From Treponema sp. (GTDB lineage Bacteria; Spirochaetota; Spirochaetia; Treponematales; Breznakiellaceae), in assembly GCA_031259035.1 (NCBI GenBank), contig JAIRLZ010000269.1, forward strand, positions 1-5,568: a stretch of DNA of 5,568 bases, in the 5' to 3' direction. A program made the translations under genes and the position numbers. Below the pieces are notes generated by a model, which saw only the letters and a program-made list of their open reading frames with translations, was not told where the DNA came from and did not search any database. Of the stretch, positions 1-5,118 are shown one piece after another. Position 1 is the stretch's first letter. Each line of letters opens with the position of its first letter.

Positions 1-314
1 TATCCGGCGCCATGCCTGCACTCAGCATGGTACTCTTTGGCGTCCTTGCCCACCGGCTGCCATGACGCTGACCAGAAATCGCCGTCCGCGTCATCGCGAA
101 GGTATATGTACCGTCCGGGCTTGTCTTCACTGTTGAAGACATAGCGCATAATGCGTCCGGCGGCGCCGCTCTTTACAAAGCTGTACCCGCCCGCGCCATT
201 GGTGATGATTGCGCCGTATTCGGGCGATCCCAGATAATTAGCCCAGGGCGCCGGCGTATCCGGCTTTGTGATGACATATTCCCGGTTATCGGGGTCAAAA
301 TGTCCGTATTTCAT
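1..314 (-). CDS. GH94 cellobiose-phosphorylase-type enzyme, N-terminal part (cut by window edge)
   Basis: Read leftward from an ATG at 314-312, 104 codons are open to the window edge. The protein starts MKYGHFDPDNREYVITKPDT and continues with PWANYLGSPEYGAIITNGAGGYSF, GRYIYLRD, SASWQPVGK and ECRHGAG. This is the characteristic N-terminus of glycoside hydrolase family 94 (formerly glycosyltransferase 36), the beta-sandwich domain preceding the catalytic (alpha/alpha)6 barrel. Family members phosphorolyse cellobiose, chitobiose, cellobionate or related beta-glucosides to a sugar 1-phosphate plus a free sugar, normally in the cytoplasm; there is no signal peptide here. The N-terminus is closest in style to cellobiose phosphorylase, but the specificity-determining catalytic part lies outside the window. 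Only about an eighth of the usual roughly 800 residues is present, cut by the edge and not by mutation. An AAGGAG ribosome site sits just upstream. I saw no convincing sigma-70 promoter for it. Confidence 0.9.
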   Translation of the reverse strand, partial: MKYGHFDPDNREYVITKPDTPAPWANYLGSPEYGAIITNGAGGYSFVKSGAAGRIMRYVFNSEDKPGRYIYLRDDADGDFWSASWQPVGKDAKEYHAECRHGAG

Positions 315-320
315 GTATAG

Positions 321-326
321 CTCCTT
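321..326 (-). promoter_or_regulatory. Shine-Dalgarno site of the GH94 gene
   Basis: On the minus strand the sequence reads AAGGAG followed by six bases and then ATG. This strong site fixes the start of the GH94 gene at 314. Confidence 0.8.
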
Positions 327-405
327 TTTTCTATAAATTGAGACTGAACCCAATATATATTTTTACAACTATATCATACGGGCGCTGATGCGCCTAGCAT
401 GGGAA

Positions 406-446
406 GGACACGAGGACGCGAACGGAAGACACGAACAAACACGAAC
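406..446. repeat. Short degenerate tandem repeat, CACGAAC/CGCGAAC type
   Basis: Four loosely related units of about 8-13 bases follow each other: GGACACGA, GGACGCGAAC, GGAAGACACGAAC and AAACACGAAC. The core is (G/A)ACACGAAC. Similar CACGAA-rich intergenic repeats occur in diverse bacterial genomes; that is recollection and was not checked. No coding role is apparent. Confidence 0.45.
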
Positions 447-578
447 TTGTTGTTAGACATCGGCGCTGGAGCGGAGGATGGAGCAACCGAAAATCCATCT
501 TGAGACTACGATGTTCAGCTTTCATTAGGGGCAGGAAACAACGCCGGAATATCGGCGATATAAGGCGGATACACGCGC

Positions 579-595
579 GTTATGCGTAATTTTGC
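579..595 (+). repeat. Left inverted repeat of the AT-rich lipoprotein island
   Basis: GTTATGCGTAATTTTGC here matches the reverse complement of 1505-1521 at 16 of 17 bases, and 19 of 22 if both arms are extended five bases inward. Base composition drops sharply to AT-rich immediately to its right. The outermost seven bases (GTTATGC) loosely resemble an integron attC R' core (GTTRRRY), but the fifth base does not fit and I could not find the rest of a clear attC site upstream. Confidence 0.75.
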
Positions 596-616
596 TGATT
601 TTCTCTTCAAAAACAC

Positions 617-645
617 TTGATCAAAGATTAAAAAGAATATAAAAT
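617..645 (+). promoter_or_regulatory. Sigma-70-like promoter of the lipoprotein gene
   Basis: TTGATC (617-622), a 17-base spacer and TAAAAT (640-645) match the -35 and -10 consensus at 4/6 and 5/6. Transcription would start near 652, giving a leader of about 30 bases. The promoter lies inside the inverted-repeat boundaries, so the gene would carry its own expression signals if the island moved. Confidence 0.6.
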
Positions 646-684
646 ATTGACAAAAGCGATGAATTTAGCAAAAGGGGATTTTTT

Positions 685-1494
685 ATGAATAAGAATATAT
701 TGGTTTTATTGGGAACAGCGCTTGTTTTTTCATTTGCCGCCTGTAATACTCTCGACAGACGGGCTGGCGATATATTGAATGGCAATGTAGAAAATCCCTC
801 CGTAATTGTAAAAAGAATAGATAACAAAGGAGATGAGTCTGTAAGAATATATATTGATGGGAAAAGAGTCGGTAGATTAAATAACGGAGAAGTATGGTCA
901 TATAGCCTTTCTGCCGGGGAGCATAGCATTTATGCAAATTATGACGGGGATGACGATAAAAATTCAGAAATAATATATTTCACAACAAACGACAATGTAT
1001 GCCATTTTTCCGTTGAAGTCGTGTTTGGCAGGCGCAACAAATATCAGGATATAAAGATAGTGCGGGAAGATGTCGCATTAAATAATGGCGGAATATTTGC
1101 AAACAATTTTAGCATTGATGACGTGTTAGTAAAATCATTCAACATAATTTCAGAGAATGTACCGGAGGGGGCGACAATCGCTATTGTAAATATATCAGCG
1201 GAAGACATAAAAGCAGGTGAATATGTAATGGAGGAATTAACATTATTGTTTGTTAATTCAAGGAAATATGATATAGTTGATCGTAAGAGTTTGGAAATAA
1301 TTAGGAATGAACAAAATTTTCAAATGAACGGAGAAGTGGATGATAATTCTATAATATCAATAGGACATATTCTTGGGGCTGGAGTTGTAATTACGGGAAG
1401 TGTAGATGAGGGAGGGAACCGGTTAAGGATCAAGGCGTTGGATGTAGAGACGGCAAAAATATTGGCAATGTCATCTGAAAGAATAAAAAAATAA
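685..1494 (+). CDS. Putative lipoprotein with CsgG/LpoB-like C-terminal domain
   Basis: The 269-residue protein begins with a lipoprotein signal: MNKN, a hydrophobic core (residues 5-18) and a lipobox-like FAAC with the cysteine at residue 20. Phe at -3 is unusual for enteric bacteria but tolerated in spirochaetes. Residues about 39-110 are rich in predicted beta strands with IYIDGKRVGRLNNGE and LSAGEHSIYANYDG, resembling PEGA/DUF2846-like sandwich domains. Residues about 125-269 resemble the CsgG/LpoB-like domain of spirochaete lipoproteins, seen in the order TIAIVNISAED, EYVMEELTLLFVN, YDIVDRKSLEIIRNEQNFQ, IGHILGAGVVITGSV and RIKALDVETAKI. It is probably anchored in a membrane facing the periplasm; the role is unknown. 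The ATG has a strong AAAGGGGA ribosome site seven bases away. Composition is distinctly AT-rich (21 G+C in the 60 bases from 781) against mnmG (36 in the 60 from 4021), which suggests acquisition by transfer. It stands alone. Confidence 0.88.
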   Translation: MNKNILVLLGTALVFSFAACNTLDRRAGDILNGNVENPSVIVKRIDNKGDESVRIYIDGKRVGRLNNGEVWSYSLSAGEHSIYANYDGDDDKNSEIIYFTTNDNVCHFSVEVVFGRRNKYQDIKIVREDVALNNGGIFANNFSIDDVLVKSFNIISENVPEGATIAIVNISAEDIKAGEYVMEELTLLFVNSRKYDIVDRKSLEIIRNEQNFQMNGEVDDNSIISIGHILGAGVVITGSVDEGGNRLRIKALDVETAKILAMSSERIKK

Positions 1495-1504
1495 ATTGCA
1501 AGCG

Positions 1505-1521
1505 GCAAAACTACGCATAAC
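1505..1521 (-). repeat. Right inverted repeat of the AT-rich lipoprotein island
   Basis: GCAAAACTACGCATAAC is the inverted partner of 579-595 with one mismatch. It begins ten bases after the lipoprotein stop codon. GC-rich, hairpin-forming DNA starts directly to its right. No clear short direct duplication flanks the two outer ends (left ends in ACGCGC, right continues AGGGCT), so a recent transposition scar is not visible. Confidence 0.75.
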
Positions 1522-1533
1522 AGGGCTGCTTGC

Positions 1534-1580
1534 GCGCCCCTGCGAAGCTGGGGACGCCGCCAGTAGGCGGCTCGGCCTAC
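1534..1580. repeat. GC-rich hairpin cluster with two mutually exclusive pairings
   Basis: One hairpin spans 1534-1557: GCG CCCC T GC with loop GAA, then GC T GGGG, a bulged A and CGC. A second is perfect: GCCGCC-AGTA-GGCGGC at 1556-1571. A third, GTAGGC (1563-1568) with GCCTAC (1575-1580), uses part of the same bases and so competes with the second. Together with the terminator-like stem at 1583-1618 this makes a dense structured block directly after the right inverted repeat. It looks like a palindromic intergenic repeat of REP type; I cannot tell whether the RNA or the DNA form matters. Confidence 0.55.
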
Positions 1581-1582
1581 GA

Positions 1583-1620
1583 AAAACCGCAGTCGGACTA
1601 CGGCCTTTGCGCGGTTTTCT
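1583..1620. terminator. Probable bidirectional terminator
   Basis: AAAACCGC (1583-1590) pairs with GCGGTTTT (1611-1618), eight base pairs around a 20-base loop. The plus strand continues TTTTCTT and the minus strand TTTTTCG, so it could end transcription from the lipoprotein gene on the plus strand and from leftward transcription through the nuclease-family gene. The loop is longer than in typical intrinsic terminators, which lowers confidence. Confidence 0.5.
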
Positions 1621-1621
1621 T

Positions 1622-1860
1622 CCGGTACATTTGGGCGGCGCAAAACCCGTCGCTATGTTCACACCACCATAGAGTTTATGGGACAAATTTTGATCAAAAA
1701 TATACAACGCGCGAAGAAATTGACTTTTTTGGGGGGGTGGGGAGTGATTGGAAGAGAAACATGGTAAAATTGAACAAGAGCAAAAGAGGCGGCGCTAAAC
1801 TTTGGTTATTGGCAATGAGGTTTTCAATAATTTTTCAAATTTAGCCGTTATTTGTCCAAT
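1622..1860. other. Noncoding stretch, AT-rich from about 1670
   Basis: No convincing gene. A 27-codon reading frame at 1761-1844 (ATG to TAG, starting MVKLNKSKRGGAKL) has no good ribosome site and no recognisable domain, so I do not call it. A T6-G7 homopolymer tract lies at 1725-1737. The remainder shows no repeat or hairpin that stands out. Confidence 0.4.
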
Positions 1861-1989
1861 GAACCTCCGTACGGCAAGCGCGCAAACACAGTGTGAGACG
1901 CGGCGTCTTAAGCGTTATTGGGTTTGCGCGGAGGTTCGGCGAACCTTCGGTTCGACTGTTGTGACGGTTTACAGAGCAAACCCGTTTGC
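1861..1989. repeat. Complex palindromic module with three GTTTGCGCG-type copies
   Basis: GAACCTC (1861-1867) and CGCGCAAAC (1879-1887) pair with GTTTGCGCG (1922-1930) and GAGGTTC (1931-1937), a 16-bp interrupted stem with an 11-base bulge. Its loop holds an inner hairpin AGACG-CGG-CGTCT (1896-1908). Two overlapping small hairpins follow, AGGTTC/GAACCT (1932-1946) and CGAACC/GGTTCG (1940-1954). Finally GCAAAC-CC-GTTTGC (1976-1989) leads into a third GTTTGCGCG at 1984-1992, which abuts the duplicated nuclease-gene fragment. The design suggests a mobile or dispersed palindromic repeat. It is not followed by a T-run on either strand, so it is a poor intrinsic terminator. Confidence 0.6.
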
Positions 1990-1992
1990 GCG

Positions 1993-2038
1993 TCCAACAT
2001 GTCAGACATCTTCATCACCTCCTTCACTTGCTCATAAT
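1993..2038 (-). pseudogene. Duplicated 46-bp fragment of the adjacent nuclease-family gene
   Basis: These 46 bases are identical to 2371-2416, in the same orientation and 378 bases away. On the minus strand they encode YEQVKEVMKMSDMLD, the same peptide found inside the neighbouring protein. Similarity is lost on both sides except for a CGCG stretch just to the left. A reading frame continues through it from about 2108 to a stop at 1908, but the flanking codons translate palindromic repeat and match nothing I know. I treat it as a gene fragment made by a recent local duplication or left by an eroded second copy; the sequence identity favours recent. Confidence 0.75.
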
Positions 2039-2126
2039 CCCGGCAAGCCAAAAACCCACCGACACCGGATCGCGCCGCAATAGGAGACAAGTGGTCTGAA
2101 ACGCGCAAGTATTTCGCCCATTCCCG
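2039..2126. other. Short spacer downstream of the nuclease-family gene
   Basis: This stretch lies between the stop codon of the leftward gene and the duplicated fragment. I see no gene, terminator or strong hairpin. Confidence 0.4.
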
Positions 2127-3050
2127 TCAACAGGGCGGATCGCCTTCCATGCATAACGCCCGTATCTTCTCTATATCCAATTCGGTGTATTCCGCCGCCT
2201 CCTCCGCTGTAAAACCACTGTTGATCAGTTTTCTCGCCACCGCAAGCGCCTTTTTTTCCTCTCCTTGCGCTTTCCCGCGAGCCTCGCCGATCTTTTCTCC
2301 GCGAGCCTCGCCAATCTCCTCTCCACGAGCCACCCACAACGACGCCAGTCCCACTTCCTCAAACAGCGCATCCAACATGTCAGACATCTTCATCACCTCC
2401 TTCACTTGCTCATAATTCGCCTTCATAAACATATACATAAACGCCTTCATCGGCGCCCCTCCGCCCCTCATAACCTTCCCGGCGTTGAACACCTCCTCAA
2501 CCGCTTCCCGGCCAACCCCCTCCCTCAAACTCTTGAGCCAAAGATTTTCCCCGGCGCTCAACTTCTTGCTTTCTATTATCTGCATCGCCAGCACATCCCC
2601 CGTTATTATGTACACCCCGCTCCACCGCTCCTCCACTTCGTACCCATACACCTCCCGCAAATATTTCAACACCTCTCGCGGACGCTTCGTCACCGTGAAT
2701 GTCGCCGTCACATCGGCGGCCTCCGCGCCCGCCGTCGTCGCGCTGTATAGATGCGCGTACGCCATCACTTTATGAAAATCTTCGACCGCAAGCGAGTCTT
2801 CGGGACTCTTGAACTCCACTATGTTGTGACCCTTGAATATGGAGGCTATGTTCTTTTTTATCACAACCCCGGGCTTTTTCTTGATGACCACCGCGTCTAT
2901 CCGCAGCGGCTCGCTCGTCAGCGGGCGCTCGAACTCAAACGACAGAACGTCGCGGTATTCGTACAACTCAAGGCGTATGGCGTCGTAAAACGCCGTATGC
3001 CACGTAATGCGCTCTTTTTCCTCTTGTCTTTTTGTAGATTTTCCGCTGAT
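2127..3050 (-). CDS. PD-(D/E)XK nuclease-family protein (Rpn/transposase-associated type), start codon apparently mutated
   Basis: Read leftward to a TGA at 2129-2127. The first standard start is TTG at 2966 (279 residues), but the same frame stays open upstream and encodes ITWHTAFYDAIRLEL directly before YEYRDVLSFEFERPL, which looks like the conserved first helix. A GGGAGGG ribosome site (3064-3058) lies seven bases before an ATC codon at 3050, followed by SGKSTKRQEEKE. I infer the ancestral start was ATG at 3050 (307 residues) and is now ATC. In TTG numbering, nuclease-fold residues are visible as D24 (LRIDAVVIKK) and E51-x-K53 (IVEFKSPED). The C-terminal part has a charged 8-residue repeat (about 213-234, GEARGEKI type) and a final helical segment, KLINSGFTAEEAAEYTELDI. 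The family comprises nuclease-fold proteins linked to transposition or recombination; activity here is unproven. With ATC, expression may be low or start at TTG. A good promoter lies upstream. Confidence 0.75.
   Translation of the reverse strand: MSGKSTKRQEEKERITWHTAFYDAIRLELYEYRDVLSFEFERPLTSEPLRIDAVVIKKKPGVVIKKNIASIFKGHNIVEFKSPEDSLAVEDFHKVMAYAHLYSATTAGAEAADVTATFTVTKRPREVLKYLREVYGYEVEERWSGVYIITGDVLAMQIIESKKLSAGENLWLKSLREGVGREAVEEVFNAGKVMRGGGAPMKAFMYMFMKANYEQVKEVMKMSDMLDALFEEVGLASLWVARGEEIGEARGEKIGEARGKAQGEEKKALAVARKLINSGFTAEEAAEYTELDIEKIRALCMEGDPPC
2277..2333 (-). repeat. 24-bp in-frame tandem repeat in the nuclease-family gene
   Basis: Plus-strand GCGAGCCTCGCC at 2277-2288 recurs at 2301-2312 and, degenerate, from 2325, a 24-base period of about 2.3 copies. 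The period equals eight codons, so gain or loss of a unit lengthens or shortens the Gly/Glu/Arg-rich linker (GEARGE-type) without breaking the frame. Such linkers are common in this protein group. Confidence 0.7.
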
Positions 3051-3083
3051 TTGGATTCCCTCCCGGCTTTCCGCCCTTTGTTT

Positions 3084-3112
3084 ATACTAAAATAAAAAAA
3101 GATTTTTGTCAA
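3084..3112 (-). promoter_or_regulatory. Sigma-70 promoter of the nuclease-family gene
   Basis: On the minus strand TTGACA (3112-3107, perfect -35), a 17-base spacer and TAGTAT (3089-3084) form a strong promoter. Transcription would begin near 3077, about 13 bases before the GGGAGGG ribosome site and 27 before the ATC codon at 3050. This spacing supports translation beginning at 3050 originally, not at the TTG 84 bases further on. Confidence 0.75.
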
Positions 3113-3159
3113 ACGCGCTTCGCTGGACGCTGACCGCGCTTCCGGTCCATTCCGCCCCC

Positions 3160-3188
3160 TTGCAAGCATACGCTTCTTTTGATACTAT
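3160..3188 (+). promoter_or_regulatory. Extended -10 promoter of mnmG
   Basis: TTGCAA (3160-3165), a 17-base spacer and TACTAT (3183-3188), preceded by TG at 3180-3181 in the extended -10 position. Transcription would start near 3195, downstream of the alternative ATG at 3187, which leaves ATG 3214 as the start and a leader of only about 20 bases. It diverges from the leftward promoter; the two -35 boxes are about 47 bases apart. Confidence 0.55.
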
Positions 3189-3191
3189 GCG

Positions 3192-3211
3192 GGTGGACGT
3201 TGCGTTCCACC
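3192..3211 (+). promoter_or_regulatory. Hairpin just before the mnmG start codon
   Basis: GGTGGA (3192-3197) pairs with TCCACC (3206-3211), and two further C-G pairs are possible inside. The stem ends two bases before ATG 3214. No Shine-Dalgarno site is visible at normal spacing; the only G-rich run, GGGTGGA, is inside the stem and too far away. The hairpin would fill nearly the whole predicted leader and could restrain translation. Confidence 0.5.
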
Positions 3212-3213
3212 TT

Positions 3214-5073
3214 ATGGATTACGATTGTATAGTTATAGGCGGAGGACATGCGGGCATAGAGGCTTCCCTCGCCGTAGCGCGGCTCGGCTTTTCGTGCCTG
3301 CTCATAACCCAAAACCCTGACCGCATCGGGGCGCTTTCCTGCAACCCGGCGATAGGCGGCCTTTCCAAAAGCAATCTTGTGCGGGAAGTGGACGCGCTTG
3401 GCGGAGAAATGGGACGACTCATTGACAGGAGCCTCATCCAATATCGGGTGCTCAACCGCTCGCGGGGACCGGCCGTACAGGCGCCCCGCGCCCAGGTCGA
3501 CAAGATTCTGTATCAGAGCGAAGCCCGTCTCGCCGTGGAACGCCAGCCTCGCCTCGCCGTGTTCATGGACACCGTGGTTGACATTCTCGCGTCCCGCTCA
3601 GGGGCTGCGGTTGAGAGCGTCATCACCGGGCGGGGGCATGTCATTTCCGCGAAAACCGTGATTTTGGCAAGCGGCACCTTTATGGAAGGCAGAATCTTTA
3701 TCGGCGAATACGACGCGCCGCAGGGCAGGCTGGGGGAAGCGGCCGCGCTTGGTTTGGGCGGGAAGTTGAGGGAACGGGGAATGCCGGTGGGCAGGCTCAA
3801 GACCGGTACGCCGGCGCGTGTCGCGGGAAACGCCATAGACTACGAAAAACTGGAAAGACAGGATGGGGAGCCGCCTGAAGCGTTTTCCTTTGACCATGAC
3901 CCCGGCGAGAAACTGGATAGATCCAGCGTTCCCTGCTGGATCACCTACACCAATGCGGAGACGCATGACATTATCCGCTCCAACATTCACCGCTCCCCGC
4001 TGTACGGCGGCAAAATCACGGGCGTGGGTCCCCGCTACTGTCCTTCCATAGAAGACAAGGTTATGCGCTTCCCGGAGAGGGATCGGCACCATGTCTTCAT
4101 TGAGCCTGAAAGTCTTGCGGTCAATGAGATGTACCTGAACGGCTTGTCGAGTTCTCTGCCGGAAGACGTGCAGGAAGCGTTTATTCGCAGCATAGCCGGT
4201 CTTGAACACGCCCACATCGTGCGCCCAGCCTATGCTGTGGAATACGATTACCTCGATCCGCTTGGTTTGTACCCGACTCTTGAATCCAAATCGCTCGCCG
4301 GCTTCTTTGCCGCCGGGCAAACCAACGGCAGTTCCGGTTATGAAGAGGCCGCGGCGCAGGGCGTCATGGCGGGCGTCAACGCGGCGCTCAAGATGAGGGG
4401 GGAACCGCCGCTGGCACTCGGCAGAGCCGAAGCCTACATCGGCGTCCTCATAGACGATCTCACCACCCTGGGAACCAAGGAGCCGTACCGCATGTTCACA
4501 AGCCGCGCCGAGCGCCGTCTCGTACTCCGGCACGACACGGCGGATTCCCGCCTCACGCCCACGGGCAGGGCTGTAGGCTTGGTTGACGACACGCGATGGG
4601 AGCGGTTCCTCCATAAGACGCAGGGGCTGGACGCGATACGGGAACTGCTGCGAACACGAAAAACCGACGCCGGAGGCGCCGCCGGCGGTTCCGCGGGCAA
4701 GACGCTGGAACGCGCCCTCGTGGACGGGACCATCACGCCTGAACAGGCGCCGCCCCTGTTGCCGGCGCGGTCCGGGTCTGAAGAGTCCGCCTTCCCCACT
4801 GAGTGGATCATACGCGCCGCGCTGGACATCAAATATGCGGGATACATTGAAAAGGAGGAACGCGCCGCGGAGCGGAACGCCAAAATGGATGCGGTGAAAC
4901 TGCGTCCTGATTGCGACTACCGCTCAATCGCCGGGCTTTCCGCCGAATCGAAAGAGAAACTTTCTCTGGTTCGCCCGCTGACCCTGGGACAAGCGGCGCG
5001 GATTCCCGGGGTCAGACAAGGGGATATCGCGCTCTTGATGGCGCTGATGAAAAAGGATGACCGGCGCGCGTGA
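3214..5073 (+). CDS. mnmG: tRNA uridine-5-carboxymethylaminomethyl modification enzyme MnmG (GidA)
   Basis: MnmG works with the GTPase MnmE to put a carboxymethylaminomethyl group on U34 of certain tRNAs, using FAD, NADH, glycine or ammonium and methylene-tetrahydrofolate; it is cytoplasmic. The 619-residue product has normal length. Visible in order: the FAD-binding GGGHAGIEA (about 9-17); ALSCNPAIGG with the conserved Cys43; NRSRGPAVQAPRAQVDK (81-97); the first family signature GPRYCPSIEDK with the second conserved Cys (276) and FPERDRHHVFIEPE; the second signature AGQTNGSSGYEEAAAQG (367-383); KEPYRMFTSRAERRL (422-436), where most homologues have Tyr at the first R of ERR; and the helical C-terminal MnmE/tRNA-interaction domain ending in GLSAESKEKLSLVRPLTLGQ. 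I chose ATG 3214 because it gives the canonical MDYDCIVIGGG start; a TTG at 3106 and ATG at 3187 precede the predicted transcription start. It is GC-rich. No rsmG follows, only a tyrS remnant. Confidence 0.97.
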   Translation: MDYDCIVIGGGHAGIEASLAVARLGFSCLLITQNPDRIGALSCNPAIGGLSKSNLVREVDALGGEMGRLIDRSLIQYRVLNRSRGPAVQAPRAQVDKILYQSEARLAVERQPRLAVFMDTVVDILASRSGAAVESVITGRGHVISAKTVILASGTFMEGRIFIGEYDAPQGRLGEAAALGLGGKLRERGMPVGRLKTGTPARVAGNAIDYEKLERQDGEPPEAFSFDHDPGEKLDRSSVPCWITYTNAETHDIIRSNIHRSPLYGGKITGVGPRYCPSIEDKVMRFPERDRHHVFIEPESLAVNEMYLNGLSSSLPEDVQEAFIRSIAGLEHAHIVRPAYAVEYDYLDPLGLYPTLESKSLAGFFAAGQTNGSSGYEEAAAQGVMAGVNAALKMRGEPPLALGRAEAYIGVLIDDLTTLGTKEPYRMFTSRAERRLVLRHDTADSRLTPTGRAVGLVDDTRWERFLHKTQGLDAIRELLRTRKTDAGGAAGGSAGKTLERALVDGTITPEQAPPLLPARSGSEESAFPTEWIIRAALDIKYAGYIEKEERAAERNAKMDAVKLRPDCDYRSIAGLSAESKEKLSLVRPLTLGQAARIPGVRQGDIALLMALMKKDDRRA

Positions 5074-5118
5074 AGGCGGCCTCTTGCATATACCCTCCTG
5101 AAACGCTGGAACGCCGGC

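Larger units (their letters stand above)
316..578. other. Intergenic stretch between the GH94 gene and the lipoprotein island
   Basis: I see no gene here on either strand. What it holds: an AT-rich leader next to the GH94 gene (about 330-375); a hairpin GGCGC-TGAT-GCGCC at 381-394, placed where it could act as an operator or attenuator for the leftward GH94 gene; a degenerate CACGAAC-type repeat (406-446); and a small hairpin CGCCG-GAATAT-CGGCG at 542-557. The segment from about 376 to 578 is GC-richer than the island that begins at 579. No function can be assigned from sequence alone. Confidence 0.5.

Noticed and set aside
447..585. Possible complete integron attC between GTTAGAC (452-458) and GTTATGC (579-585)
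   Set aside because: No complementary R''/L'' partner boxes could be paired convincingly, so only the inverted repeat itself is reported.
1725..1737. T6-G7 homopolymer as a phase-variable tract
   Set aside because: It lies in no gene and has no well-placed promoter elements around it.
1530..1844. 104-codon frame across the hairpin block
   Set aside because: It has a TTG start, runs through palindromic repeat DNA and changes composition midway; no domain or ribosome site.
1761..1844. 27-codon ORF beginning MVKLNKSKRGGAKL
   Set aside because: No convincing ribosome site or promoter and no similarity that I recognise; likely chance in AT-rich DNA.
1945..1960. GGTTCGAC resembling a tRNA T-loop
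   Set aside because: It belongs to overlapping small hairpins; no acceptor stem, anticodon arm or CCA end surrounds it.
3106..3213. N-terminal extension of MnmG from a TTG
   Set aside because: The extra 36 residues match no MnmG N-terminus, and most of the segment lies upstream of the predicted transcription start.
3598..4614. Long 338-codon minus-strand frame inside mnmG
   Set aside because: It is a shadow of the GC-rich mnmG coding strand, with Arg/Gly-rich composition and no recognisable motif.
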